NCBI GenBank assembly: GCA_963733845.1 | Contig: CAVTEM010000010.1 | Location: forward strand, 1 to 64,000 | DNA: 64,000 nt | Direction of reading: 5' to 3' | Origin: DATFQE01 sp963733845 | GTDB lineage: Bacteria > Actinomycetota > Thermoleophilia > Gaiellales > Gaiellaceae | Shown: positions 50,329 through 58,463 of the stretch, piece by piece | How the letters are laid out: each line of letters begins with the position of its first letter | Position numbering within the stretch: position 1 is the first letter of the stretch | Position numbers and translations under genes: made by a program | Notes under the pieces: model-generated | What the model was told of the DNA's origin: nothing | Databases searched by the model: none | What the model saw: only the letters and a program-made list of their open reading frames with translations

Positions 50329-50586
50329 GTGACCCGTGGAAGGACCGTCGCGATCCTGGCTGCCGTCGTCTTGGTCGTAAGTCTCCCCGCCACCATCGTG
50401 CTGGGCAAGGTGACGAACAAGGCTGCGGATGCGCGTTGTGCGGACCGTATGCCCGCAGATGCCTGGGGCTACGGACTCGAGTGGAAGTGGAACGAATTCG
50501 GATTCGTCTGCAACTACAGCGGGCGGGATTACCGGCCGACGGGCGCGGGAAGCCGAGTCGGCCTCACGGATCTCGTGAAGTTTTGA
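50329..50586 (+). CDS. Small membrane/secreted protein of unknown function
   Basis: An 85-residue ORF with a GTG start and one N-terminal hydrophobic helix (TVAILAAVVLVVSLPATIVL) acting as signal or anchor. A short extracellular part with two cysteines (DARCADRMPADAWGYGLEWK, FVCNYSGRDYRP) could form a disulfide. Coding character is supported by the helix-plus-Cys pattern; no family is recognised. It is transcribed away from the SUKH-like gene. Confidence 0.55.
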   Translation: MTRGRTVAILAAVVLVVSLPATIVLGKVTNKAADARCADRMPADAWGYGLEWKWNEFGFVCNYSGRDYRPTGAGSRVGLTDLVKF

Positions 50587-50706
50587 TCCAAAAGCGCGGT
50601 CGCAGTTGTGTGAGGACCAAGGCTAGGCTCCTGGCACCCGAGGCCCGGGCCGGAGCACATGTGACCTAACCCCTCCGGCTCGGTACGGAGGACTAGAATC
50701 GGCGCC

Positions 50707-50877
50707 GTGTTCGCTCGCCTTACTGCTTGGCTCCGGCGCAAGCGACAACCGCCGGAGGATCTTGATACGCCAGAGGAACTTGAAGCCCGCGAGGAAGGTC
50801 GGCGGCTTCTAGACGAGAAGGACACGTACCGAGCGCTCGGGCACTCTGGGCCGGACATGAGCGACTTCGGGCGCTAG
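50707..50877 (+). CDS. Leaderless 56-residue protein
   Basis: A short ORF, MFARLTAWLRRKRQPPEDLD, TPEELEAREEGRRLLDEKDT, then YRALGHSGPDMSDFGR. An amphipathic basic N-terminus is followed by a charged helix. A TAGAAT box at 50694-50699 lies 7 bases before the GTG, the arrangement of a leaderless actinobacterial transcript. Highly charged coding bias supports it as real. Function unknown; the rest of the gaps on either side holds nothing I can support. Confidence 0.5.
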   Translation: MFARLTAWLRRKRQPPEDLDTPEELEAREEGRRLLDEKDTYRALGHSGPDMSDFGR

Positions 50878-50966
50878 GTCGCCTTACTGCACGAGGCGGC
50901 CGGACCCGAGTAAGGGCGCGTCGGGAACCTTCGCCGCGGTCCAGGCGGGTCCTCTCGTTCAGCCGA

Positions 50967-51362
50967 TCAAGACCAGGGGTACTCGTCGTGCTGTGGGAGG
51001 TCGTCGAGGATCTCATACCAAGGAGCTTTCGAGCCGACGAACATGTGCGCCATCGGCTTGAGCGCCGGCTCGTCGATCAATGACCCATAGGGCACACGGA
51101 TCTTGCCTTCGTAGCCCGTCCAACACAGCAGCGAGAAGCACTTCCCGCAACGCCGCGCGTGGTGGCCGTGAACATCGCCAAGCACTATCAACGAGTCCGT
51201 GCCCTTGGTCACCCTCAGCTTCTCGGGCTCGATCTCGCCCCAGGGCAGGAAGGCCGAGCCCGTCGCGGCACGGCAGTTCGAGCAGTGGCAGTTGTACGCG
51301 ACGACGAACGCGTCCGAGACCTCGAACGCAACGGCATTGCACGCGCAGCGCCCCCTCAGCAC
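50967..51362 (-). CDS. GFA/CENP-V family zinc protein
   Basis: A 131-residue GFA-domain (glutathione-dependent formaldehyde-activating enzyme-like/CENP-V) protein. The zinc ligands are in order: Cys6 and Cys8 (RCACNAVAFEV), Cys25/Cys27/Cys30 (YNCHCSNCRAATGSAF) and Cys72/Cys75 (RRCGKC). The C-terminal LKPMAHMFVGSKAPWYEI is also typical. The original formaldehyde-glutathione role is doubtful for most members; metal-dependent lyase or thiol-adduct handling is likely. No neighbour clarifies it. Confidence 0.85.
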   Translation of the reverse strand: MLRGRCACNAVAFEVSDAFVVAYNCHCSNCRAATGSAFLPWGEIEPEKLRVTKGTDSLIVLGDVHGHHARRCGKCFSLLCWTGYEGKIRVPYGSLIDEPALKPMAHMFVGSKAPWYEILDDLPQHDEYPWS

Positions 51363-51529
51363 GCCGGCACTCTAGAACGATCGGGGCGACATGCGGGAGT
51401 CAGAACCCGCGTGCGCAGCCAGCGACCGCGCCGCGCAAGAACGGCGGGAGGGCCGCAAGCGCTATCCGGGTTTTCCGCCGATGTCCGCGCTCTCGGGGGC
51501 GCGAGCATCGAACGACAAAGGAGGCTGAT

Positions 51530-51796
51530 ATGTCAACCGTCTCGCACGAGCCTTCCACCGTCGTTCGAAGGCGGACGTGGATCGAGGCTCGAGACATGTG
51601 GGCGTCGATGGCGATCGCTGCGATCTGGGTCGCAGTGGCCGTCTCGGCTGCTTTCGGGCAGACCGTGAAGACCTTCGACGTCTCCGGCAGCAGCGTGTCG
51701 ATTCCGTCCGGGATCGTCGTCGCGCTGTTCGCGATGTTCGCGACGATGTCGGTCGCAAAGCATGGCTTCGACCGGAAGGAAAGGGCCGAGCCATGA
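51530..51796 (+). CDS. Small two-TM membrane protein
   Basis: An 88-residue protein with two membrane helices, about 24-43 (MWASMAIAAIWVAVAVSAAF) and 59-76 (GIVVALFAMFATMSVAKHG), joined by a short extracellular loop (VKTFDVSGSSVSIPS). The tail is basic. AAAGGAGG lies 5 bases before the ATG. An ATGA overlap at its end opens a further 26-codon frame (51793-51873), which I do not consider supported. The pair of strong hairpins beyond marks the end of the transcript. Function unknown. Confidence 0.65.
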   Translation: MSTVSHEPSTVVRRRTWIEARDMWASMAIAAIWVAVAVSAAFGQTVKTFDVSGSSVSIPSGIVVALFAMFATMSVAKHGFDRKERAEP

Positions 51797-51882
51797 CCAT
51801 TCTCTTCGCGACGGTGACGTCCTCGCCGCTCGAGCCGACGAGACGGCTCGCGGCTGGAAAGTCTCTCTCCTAGCGCAAGAGA

Positions 51883-51917
51883 CGACGCGCCCGGGGCTGC
51901 AGTCCTCGGGCGCGTCG
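51883..51917. terminator. Bidirectional terminator
   Basis: An 11-bp perfect stem (CGACGCGCCCG / CGGGCGCGTCG) with a 13-base loop lies between the two-TM gene and the convergent set of small ORFs. A short CTTGTC follows. Confidence 0.65.
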
Positions 51918-51940
51918 CTTGTCAACGTGGCGGTTCATCG

Positions 51941-52117
51941 TCAGCTGCTCGGACGCAGCGACGCTGCGCGCCGGCGGGACGGCAGCGACTCGCGCAGCAG
52001 TTGCAGGCGCAATCGCCGCCGACGCCGCCGTGGCGACGGCTGCTGCGCGTCGCGCTTCAGCCGCTCCACGTACTCACGCGCACACAGGCGGCGAGAGTCC
52101 AGGTCGTATGCAGACAT
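51941..52117 (-). CDS. 58-residue Arg-rich small protein (third of three small ORFs)
   Basis: A short ORF, MSAYDLDSRRLCAREYVERL followed by KRDAQQPSP, a run of six Arg, and LRLQLLRESLPS. A near-perfect Shine-Dalgarno (GAAAGGAGG) lies 5 bases before the ATG. It is highly basic, which suggests nucleic-acid or membrane contact. It overlaps the second small ORF by 44 bases in another frame; its ribosome site sits inside that ORF, implying coupled translation. It ends 24 bases from a bidirectional terminator. No family recognised. Confidence 0.55.
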   Translation of the reverse strand: MSAYDLDSRRLCAREYVERLKRDAQQPSPRRRRRRLRLQLLRESLPSRRRAASLRPSS

Positions 52118-52184
52118 CGCTCCTCCTTTCGTAAGTCGCGGTGGACGAATTCGGAGTTCGGTTGCAAAAGCACCGAACGCTCAT
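52074..52184 (-). CDS. 36-residue small protein (second of three small ORFs)
   Basis: MSVRCFCNRTPNSSTATYER then RSDVCIRPGLSPPVCA: a Cys-containing peptide with four cysteines. AAAGGAGG lies 6 bases before the ATG. The frame is open further upstream, but only this start has a ribosome site. A hairpin (CCTCGT...ACGAGG) precedes it in the gap after the first small ORF, so conditional expression or attenuation is imaginable. Could also be merely a leader for the third ORF. Confidence 0.4.
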   Translation of the reverse strand: MSVRCFCNRTPNSSTATYERRSDVCIRPGLSPPVCA

Positions 52185-52260
52185 GTGCCCCTCCTTTGAG
52201 AGGTCGTGGACTGTCCCGCGCCCTCGTGCGGGATCCCTGGTACGAGGGTGTGCGGGCGGC

Positions 52261-52323
52261 TTACGCCGCGGTAAGACCCGGCATGCGGCGGAGCCATGAC
52301 GGGAAGATGACAACATGTGACAT
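52261..52323 (-). CDS. 20-residue leader-like peptide (first of three small ORFs)
   Basis: A 20-codon ORF, MSHVVIFPSWLRRMPGLTAA, with AAAGGAGG 8 bases before its ATG (a GTG two codons earlier is closer). It is the first ORF after the promoter at 52363-52391. Its shortness and the hairpin beyond it fit a leader peptide; no codon run reveals an amino-acid signal. Confidence 0.4.
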   Translation of the reverse strand: MSHVVIFPSWLRRMPGLTAA

Positions 52324-52362
52324 CGTCACAGCCTCCTTTCGAGAGCCGGTCGGGAACTTTCG

Positions 52363-52391
52363 ATAGTGCACGCGTGGGGTACGTGTGTCAA
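52363..52391 (-). promoter_or_regulatory. Sigma-70-type promoter for the small-ORF set
   Basis: On the minus strand a perfect TTGACA (52386-52391), a 17-base spacer and CACTAT (52363-52368) lie about 40 bases before the first small ORF. In DNA of this GC content an exact -35 with optimal spacing is notable. It is divergent from the flavin oxidase gene at 52480. Confidence 0.55.
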
Positions 52392-52479
52392 CTGAAACTT
52401 TTGGCTGTCCGGGGTTCGTGACGAAGGATTAGCTTGCCCGCCGATGAGTTCTCCCGGCCGTTGAGGTCTAAGGACCCGT

Positions 52480-53817
52480 ATGAGTAACGACGGAGCGTTG
52501 CGCGCGTTTGCCGGCACCTTTCCCGGGGAGGTCGTGCTCCCCAGCGACGACGGCTACGACGCCGCGCGGGCGGTCTGGAACCGGATGGTCGACCGGCGCC
52601 CGGCGGCGGTGGTGCGGCCGTCGGCCGCGGAGGACGTCGTCACGGCGCTCCGGTTCGCCCGCGACCAGGAGCTTCCGATCGCGGTCCGCGGTGGCGGTCA
52701 CAGCATTCCGGGCCTGTCGACGTGCGACGACGGCATCGTGATCGACCTCTCCCGGATGCGAGGCGTGCAGGTCGATCACAAGCGCCGCGTCGCGCGCGTC
52801 GCCGGAGGGTCGCTCCTCGGCGAGCTGGACGATGCGGCGCAGGAGGCGGGGCTGGTGTGCCCGGTCGGCGTCGTCTCGCACACCGGCGTCGCCGGCTTGA
52901 CCCTCGGCGGCGGCATGGGACGGCTCCAGCGGCGCTACGGCCTGACGATCGACAACGTTCGCGCGGTGGAGCTCGTCACAGCCGACGGCCGGCAGGTGCG
53001 AGCGAGTGAGGACGAGAACCCGGAGCTCTTCTGGGGTCTTCGCGGCGCGGGAGCGAACTTCGGCATCGCGACGTCGTTCGAGTTCGGGCTGCACCCGTTC
53101 GACGGCACGGTCACGCACGGCGTCGTGACCTACCCGGTCGATCGCCTCGACGACGTGGTCGCACTGTTCCGCGAGACCGTCGAGTCCGGGCCGCACGAGC
53201 TGATGCCGACGCTCCTCGTCAGTCGCGACGCCGTGTCGATCTCGGTGCTCCACTGCGGCTCGCCCGCCCAGGCGGAGCGCGACCTCGCCGACCTTCGCGC
53301 CCTGGGGACACCGATCGACGACACGATCGGGGTCAAGCCATACCTGGTCGCGCAGCACCTCGACGACGGCGAGATGGAGTGGGGGCATCGCTTCTACATG
53401 AAGAGCGCGTTCGTCCACGCGCTCCCCACCGACGCAGTCCGCCGGTGCGCCGACCTCGTCGCGGACGCGCCGGTGGGCACCGAGTCCGTGCTCTCGGTGT
53501 GGGCGTGGGGCGGGGCGATCGCGGCGGTTCCCGAGGACGGCACCGCCTTCACCGGTCGCGAAGCCTCCTTCTGGATCTCGGCCGAGGCCCAGTGGGACGA
53601 TCTGGAGCTCGACGGTCCGAGCCGGGACTGGGTCCGGGACACGACCGCAGAGTTCATGGCGCACGCGCTCGTCGGCCGCTACGTGAACGACGTCGCCGAG
53701 GCGGGAATCGACCTCCGCTCCGTCTACGGAGACGTCAAGTACGAGCGCCTCGTGGCGCTGAAGCGCGCGTGGGATCCGGACAACGTGTTCCGGCTCAACC
53801 AGAACATCCAGCCCTAG
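52480..53817 (+). CDS. FAD-binding oxidoreductase, berberine-bridge-enzyme family
   Basis: A 445-residue flavoprotein of the VAO/BBE family. An N-terminal FAD-binding PCMH domain shows RPSAAEDVVTALRFARDQEL and the flavinylation motif IAVRGGGHSIPG with His74. Next comes VSHTGVAGLTLGGGMGRLQR. The second covalent Cys of bicovalent members is not at its usual position, so a single 8-alpha-histidyl link is more likely. A central substrate domain leads to the C-terminal BBE segment (YERLVALKRAWDPDNVFRLN). Substrates of bacterial relatives include sugars, alkaloids and polyketides. It is transcribed alone; the GNAT gene downstream is convergent. Confidence 0.9.
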   Translation: MSNDGALRAFAGTFPGEVVLPSDDGYDAARAVWNRMVDRRPAAVVRPSAAEDVVTALRFARDQELPIAVRGGGHSIPGLSTCDDGIVIDLSRMRGVQVDHKRRVARVAGGSLLGELDDAAQEAGLVCPVGVVSHTGVAGLTLGGGMGRLQRRYGLTIDNVRAVELVTADGRQVRASEDENPELFWGLRGAGANFGIATSFEFGLHPFDGTVTHGVVTYPVDRLDDVVALFRETVESGPHELMPTLLVSRDAVSISVLHCGSPAQAERDLADLRALGTPIDDTIGVKPYLVAQHLDDGEMEWGHRFYMKSAFVHALPTDAVRRCADLVADAPVGTESVLSVWAWGGAIAAVPEDGTAFTGREASFWISAEAQWDDLELDGPSRDWVRDTTAEFMAHALVGRYVNDVAEAGIDLRSVYGDVKYERLVALKRAWDPDNVFRLNQNIQP

Positions 53818-53894
53818 GCAGCGACAGGCGGTCGCGGCCGGTCGGCGGGGCTCGGCCGGTCAGCGGCTCCACGACCAGCAGCGCCTTCCGAGGG

Positions 53895-54464
53895 TCATTC
53901 GCCGGGAAGAAGCGAGAAGAGCGTCTTGTCGATCCGTCGGCCGTCGGGTTTCGGCATCGAGCGGACGATGCCCTCGCGGGTGAAGCCGGCGCGCTCGAGC
54001 ACACGCTCGGAGGCGGTATTGCCGACGTTCACGTAGGCGGCGACGCGCTCGATGCCGATCGAAAACGCGTGCTCGGCGAGCAGGCGCGCGATCGTCGTCG
54101 CGATGCCTCGCCGCCGGGCATGGGGCAGCACGAAGTAGCCGATCTCGACGATCCTCCGCTCCAGGTCGAGGTGGTGCAGCGTGCCGCCACCCACGACGCC
54201 GCCGCCGCGGACGTCAACCGCCGCGAGTGCCAACAGCCGTCCGCTCTCGGCCAGCATCGGCAACTCCTGGAGCGAGGCGGCGAGCCCGTCACGATCGAAC
54301 GCGGGAAGGTTCCCGGCCTCGCGCAGGTCCGGGTCGGTGAACGCGGGCAGGATCGCATCGACGTCGTCGAGTCCCGGGAAGCGCAAGATGACGTCACCCG
54401 CGCGGATTCCCTCGGCGGGTACCGACAGGCGCACCGTCGGCTCCGGTGCGAGTGGTCCGCTCAT
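53895..54464 (-). CDS. GNAT N-acetyltransferase, RimJ/RimL-like
   Basis: A 189-residue GNAT protein of the RimJ/RimL (Acetyltransf_3) type: RFPGLDDVDAILPAFTDPDL near the N-terminus, then EIGYFVLPHARRRGIATTIA as motif A with RRRGIA binding CoA, and AYVNVGNTASERVLERAGFT as motif B. Relatives modify N-terminal alanines of ribosomal proteins, polyamines or antibiotics; the substrate is unknown here. Its start is at 54464. An upstream open frame of the opposite-strand DUF6351 gene runs into it, but the real start of that gene is further on. Confidence 0.87.
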   Translation of the reverse strand: MSGPLAPEPTVRLSVPAEGIRAGDVILRFPGLDDVDAILPAFTDPDLREAGNLPAFDRDGLAASLQELPMLAESGRLLALAAVDVRGGGVVGGGTLHHLDLERRIVEIGYFVLPHARRRGIATTIARLLAEHAFSIGIERVAAYVNVGNTASERVLERAGFTREGIVRSMPKPDGRRIDKTLFSLLPGE

Positions 54465-54589
54465 CTCGATCTCACCGTACAGACCGCAGATCCGCGGTTC
54501 GCCGGCGGTCCCCCGCGTACCCGGCGAAGACGGACCGCGTGAGTGAGATAGTTGGCTGCACGGGGGAGCAACCGCGAGAGGGGAGAAGG

Positions 54590-56902
54590 ATGAGAAAGCG
54601 ACTGGCTTGGTTCGTGCTGGCTCTGGTCGGCGTGCTCGCTGCAGCGCCCGCGGCCTGGGCCCACAACAAGGGCTACGAGATCCGGGTTCTGTCGAGCCCG
54701 GCCGAGATGGTCACCGGCGGCGACGCGCTCGTCGAGGTCGGCGTGCCGCGCCACCAAAGCCTGCACGTGCGGATCAAATTGAACGGCGACGACGTCACCT
54801 CGGCGTTCGACGTCGACGCGTCGAAGCGCACGCTGACCGGTCTCGTCGAGGGCCTCGAGCTGGGCGAGAACACGCTCACGGTCCACGCGTTTCGCCACCA
54901 CAAGTGGCGCAAGCAGGCCAGGCTGAAGCTCGAGAACCACCCGATCACAGGCCCGATCTTCTCGGGCCCGCAGCAGCAGCCGTTCGTCTGCAAGACGCAG
55001 ACGCAGGCGGGGCTCGGGTTCCCGCAGGTCGACAACCAGGACGGGATCGGGATGCGCCTGTTCGCGACGCCGGGCAACCCGGCGACGCCGCTGATCGGCT
55101 GGAGCAAGGACTGCAGCGTCGGCACGGTCGTCGACTACCAGTACCGGTCGACCGGCGGCACGTTCCGGGCTCTCCCGGCCGGCCCGCTCCCGGCCGATGT
55201 CGCGATGACGACGACGCTCGACGGTAAGACCGTCCCGTACGTCATCCGCCGCGAGCGCGGGACGATCAACCGTTTCATCTACGCGATCTCGATCCTGTCC
55301 CCACCGGGTGACCCGGCGGCGGCACCGGACACGTCGCTCTGGAACGGGCGCGTGATCTACGCCTTCGACGGCGGCGTCGCGATCGGCCACAACCAGGGCA
55401 CGGTCGGCGGCAGCCACCTGTACGACCCGGGCCTGTCGAAGGGCTACGCGATCCTGCACTCGAGCGGGACGAGGACGTCGACGCACTACAACCTCGTCGT
55501 GGGCGCCGAGACGGCGATCATGACGAAGGAGCGCTTCATCGAGGGCTACGGCGTCCCCACCTACACGGTGGGCGTCGGCGGCTCGGGCGGCGCGATCCAG
55601 CAGTACGTCTACGCCCAGCGGCACCCGGGCGTGATCCTCGACGCTGCGATCCCGCAGTACTCGTACCCGGACATGGTCACGCAGACCATCCACGTCGGCG
55701 ACTGCGAGCTGCTCGAGCACTACATGGACGTCACCGACGGCGCCAACCCGAAGTGGGCCGTCTGGCCGAACCGCACGTGGATCGAAGGCATGAACGCGAG
55801 TGCGACCTGGCCGAACCCGTACCGGGGCGGCGCACCGGGCAGCAGCGAGTGCGTGAACGGCTGGCGCGGACTGACCCCGCTGGCGCTCAACCCCCACTTC
55901 GGCACCGCCGGGGCCGGCACGGAGTTCTACGACCCGGCCGTGATCGCGGCGGTCAAGTGGACGCACTGGGACGACCTGCGCAACGTCTACGGCGTCGGGC
56001 CGAACGGCTACGCCCGCGTCCCGTCCGACAACGTCGGCGTCCAGTACGGGCTGCAGGCGCTGAACGACGGGAACGTCACTCCTGCCGAGTTCCTCAAGCT
56101 CAACGCCACGGTCGGGACCTGGAAGGAAACGAGCGACATGGTCCAGGAGGGCTGCCCGTTCTTCCCACCCGGCTGCACCACACCCGCGAACTTCGACCCG
56201 TGGAGCCGCCGCAACATGCGCCTGAGCCCCGACGGCGGCGTCACGCCCGCACCCAGGCGTGAGGGCGACATGGAGGCGGCGAACGCCGCCTACACGTCGG
56301 GGATCGTCTTCCGCGGCGACATCGACATCCCGATCATCGACTGGCGGCACTACCTCGAGCACCGGCTCGACATGCACAACTCCCACCAGTCGTTCGCGTC
56401 GAGGCAGCGGATGCTGAACTTCGACGGGAAGGCGTCCAACCAGGCGATCTGGTTCACGGACGCGCGGCCGGGCACGCCGCAGTTCGACCAGACGCCCCAG
56501 GCGCTCACGGTCATCGACGAGTGGATGGACAACATCGCCGACAAGCCGTGGCGCGGCGTCGTCAGGAACAAGCCTGCCGGGGCGGTGGACTCCTGCTTCG
56601 CCACCGACGGCTCGCTGATCCACGCGGGCAGCGACTCGTGGAACGGCATCCTCGACCGGAAGGCGGCCGGAGCGTGCACGCAGGCGTTCCCGCTCTTCTC
56701 GACCTCCCGGATCGTCGCCGGCGGGCCGATCGAGGGTGGCGTCTTCAAGTGCGCGACGATGACGGTGAAGAAGGCGGTCAAGCACGGGCTCTACGCACCG
56801 TGGATCCCGGACGCCGCCGCCGTCGACCGGCTCGAGCAGATCTTCCCGGACGGGGTCTGCGACTACTCCAAGCGCGACGTCGGGCGGCCGAAGGGCTTCT
56901 GA
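54590..56902 (+). CDS. Secreted DUF6351-family hydrolase-like protein
   Basis: A 770-residue exported protein of the DUF6351 family. A signal peptide (MRKRLAWFVLALVGVLAAAP, cleavage near residue 24) precedes a beta-rich domain (YEIRVLSSPAEMVTGGDALV, GLELGENTLTVHAF). A long alpha/beta-hydrolase-like region follows, with an elbow VGVGGSGGAIQQYVYAQRHP (candidate nucleophile Ser). His/Asp candidates lie in DIDIPIIDWRHYLEHRLDMH and NSHQSF. A conserved CYS-rich C-terminus (VDSCFATDGSLIHAG, GVCDYSKRDV) completes it. Related proteins are annotated as 3-hydroxybutyrate-oligomer hydrolase-like, but none is assigned a substrate. AGGGGAGAAGG precedes the ATG; the longer frame to 54446 was rejected. Confidence 0.85.
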   Translation: MRKRLAWFVLALVGVLAAAPAAWAHNKGYEIRVLSSPAEMVTGGDALVEVGVPRHQSLHVRIKLNGDDVTSAFDVDASKRTLTGLVEGLELGENTLTVHAFRHHKWRKQARLKLENHPITGPIFSGPQQQPFVCKTQTQAGLGFPQVDNQDGIGMRLFATPGNPATPLIGWSKDCSVGTVVDYQYRSTGGTFRALPAGPLPADVAMTTTLDGKTVPYVIRRERGTINRFIYAISILSPPGDPAAAPDTSLWNGRVIYAFDGGVAIGHNQGTVGGSHLYDPGLSKGYAILHSSGTRTSTHYNLVVGAETAIMTKERFIEGYGVPTYTVGVGGSGGAIQQYVYAQRHPGVILDAAIPQYSYPDMVTQTIHVGDCELLEHYMDVTDGANPKWAVWPNRTWIEGMNASATWPNPYRGGAPGSSECVNGWRGLTPLALNPHFGTAGAGTEFYDPAVIAAVKWTHWDDLRNVYGVGPNGYARVPSDNVGVQYGLQALNDGNVTPAEFLKLNATVGTWKETSDMVQEGCPFFPPGCTTPANFDPWSRRNMRLSPDGGVTPAPRREGDMEAANAAYTSGIVFRGDIDIPIIDWRHYLEHRLDMHNSHQSFASRQRMLNFDGKASNQAIWFTDARPGTPQFDQTPQALTVIDEWMDNIADKPWRGVVRNKPAGAVDSCFATDGSLIHAGSDSWNGILDRKAAGACTQAFPLFSTSRIVAGGPIEGGVFKCATMTVKKAVKHGLYAPWIPDAAAVDRLEQIFPDGVCDYSKRDVGRPKGF

Positions 56903-56907
56903 CTCGC

Positions 56908-56948
56908 GGAGCAGGGCGCCCCGGCAGACGAGCCGGGGCGCCTGCTCC
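56908..56948. terminator. Bidirectional intrinsic terminator
   Basis: A long stem (GGAGCAGG then GCGCCCCGGC, complement after an AGACGA loop) with a single bulged base, about 17 bp, lies between the convergent DUF6351 and hydrolase genes. Confidence 0.8.
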
Positions 56949-57749
56949 CTACCGGAGCAGGCCCAGGAAGCGGAGCGCCTCGGGCATCTGCGTGCGCATC
57001 TGCTGCGAGTGCAGCCAGTGGCCGGTCACGGCCTTCACCGGCCCCCGGGGCTTGAGCTTCTTCAGCTGCTCGTAGAAGTGCGCCGACTGGTGCACCTGGT
57101 CGAGGACGATCTGGTCGGCCAGGCTCCACCACAACTGCAGCGGCACGCCCGAGCGCGCGATTTGCTCGATCCAGTGCGTGGGGCTGCGCAGGACATAGCC
57201 CGTCGGATTCGTCTTCGGCGTCCCGCCGACCTCGAGCCGGGCGAGCGCCTGCAGGCCGCGCGTCTTCGGGGCGAGCCCGAAGTCGCCGTAGCGGCGTAGG
57301 AAGTTCGTGACCGAGTCCATCGCGACCGCGCCGGCGAGCACCTGCGGGTACTGCCCGAGCAAGAGCAGCGTCTCGTGGCCGCCCATGCTGCCGCCGAGGG
57401 CGAAGATCCGGTCCATGTCGAAGCGCACCCAGGGCAGGCCGGCCTTCACGATCCCCGGCATGCGGGCGAGGTCGGAGATCTGGCCCCGGTAGCCCCAGGA
57501 GTGCAGCGGCAGCCGGCGGCCCATCCCGCCCGGGCACACGACCGCGAAGTTGCCGCGGCCCGGCAGGTCGCCCCAGAGCTTGGCATTGCCCTGGGCCCGG
57601 ACGCCCCGGCCGTGAGGCGAGATCACGAGCGGTAGGGGAGGCGGCGGATTCCGCGGCCCGTACTGTGCGGGAAGCAGCACGATCGCGGGCCTCGGCGTGC
57701 GGTTGTGGCTGCGGTAGCGGAACGTCCAGCGCTTGGTTCCGTCACTCAT
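56949..57749 (-). CDS. Alpha/beta-fold hydrolase, PHB-depolymerase/prolyl-oligopeptidase-like
   Basis: A 266-residue cytosolic or peripheral alpha/beta hydrolase: LPLVISPHGRGVRAQGNAKL (oxyanion-hole HG), then the nucleophile elbow FALGGSMGGHETLLLLGQYP, and a C-terminal catalytic His in AVTGHWLHSQQM. The opening (WTFRYRSHNRTPRPAIVLLP) matches esterase-D/PHB-depolymerase-like proteins. It converges on the DUF6351 gene and may act on similar polyester or ester substrates. A TATCTT box ends 7 bases before the ATG at 57749, so it is probably leaderless. Longer open frame upstream is non-coding. Confidence 0.82.
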   Translation of the reverse strand: MSDGTKRWTFRYRSHNRTPRPAIVLLPAQYGPRNPPPPLPLVISPHGRGVRAQGNAKLWGDLPGRGNFAVVCPGGMGRRLPLHSWGYRGQISDLARMPGIVKAGLPWVRFDMDRIFALGGSMGGHETLLLLGQYPQVLAGAVAMDSVTNFLRRYGDFGLAPKTRGLQALARLEVGGTPKTNPTGYVLRSPTHWIEQIARSGVPLQLWWSLADQIVLDQVHQSAHFYEQLKKLKPRGPVKAVTGHWLHSQQMRTQMPEALRFLGLLR

Positions 57750-57797
57750 GGTGCGCAAGATATGCCTGAGGCCGTCCACACGGGAGGGGATAGTCAC

Positions 57798-58427
57798 ATG
57801 AGAGCAGCACTCGTCCGTCTGTCCATCCTGGCCGCCGGGGTCCTCGTCGGCGTCCTGATCGCGGCCGCCGCGGGCTCGGGGGCAGAGCAGACGCCCGCGG
57901 CGACGAAGCAGACCGCCGCGAAGAAACCGCTGCGCGGGCCACGCGGGCCACGCGGGTTCCGCGGCTTCCGCGGGCCTCGCGGTTTCACTGGAGCGCTGGG
58001 GCCGACCGGGCCGGCAGGCAAGGACGGCGCGACCGGGCCGTCCGGCGCCACCAAGGCGTTGTATCGCGCCGCGGCCGACTCGGCCGGGCTGCAGGCGTTC
58101 TTCACCGGCCAGGGGTTCGTGCTCGAGGCGTCGTGCAGCGTCTTCCAGGCGCGCATCCGCTCGACGGCGAACGACGGCCACGTCGTGCTCTCCGGGCTCG
58201 ACCACCAGGCGCCGCCCGCGGCGCCCGCGCCCTTCTTCCTCACCGACCCCGACTTCGACACGGGTGAGGTCGTCAACCTGTATCCCGCCGCCGGAAAGCG
58301 CGAGGTGACCGGCACCCTGGTCGTCACGACTCCGTCGGCGGCACTCGCCACCTACGTCTACGCGATCGACTTCGACTCGGTCGTCGGCGCCTGCGTGGTG
58401 AGTGGAACGATCTCGCCCGCCCCGTGA
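57798..58427 (+). CDS. Collagen-like secreted protein
   Basis: A 209-residue exported protein. A signal peptide or anchor (LVRLSILAAGVLVGVLIAAA) leads to a basic linker and then about 14 Gly-X-Y triplets (residues about 46-84: GPRGPRGFRGFRGPRGFTG, GALGPTGPAGKDGATGPSG), a short bacterial collagen-like stalk. The remaining 120 residues form a strand-rich C-terminal head with two cysteines (EASCSVFQARIRSTANDG, VVGACVVSGTI). Trimerisation by the collagen region would display three heads at the surface. GGGAGGGGA precedes the ATG. Divergent from the alpha/beta hydrolase across 48 bases, so the promoters overlap. Ligand unknown. Confidence 0.78.
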   Translation: MRAALVRLSILAAGVLVGVLIAAAAGSGAEQTPAATKQTAAKKPLRGPRGPRGFRGFRGPRGFTGALGPTGPAGKDGATGPSGATKALYRAAADSAGLQAFFTGQGFVLEASCSVFQARIRSTANDGHVVLSGLDHQAPPAAPAPFFLTDPDFDTGEVVNLYPAAGKREVTGTLVVTTPSAALATYVYAIDFDSVVGACVVSGTISPAP

Positions 58428-58463
58428 ACCAACCCTCCCCTCCTCGCAGCGCGCAGGCGGTTG

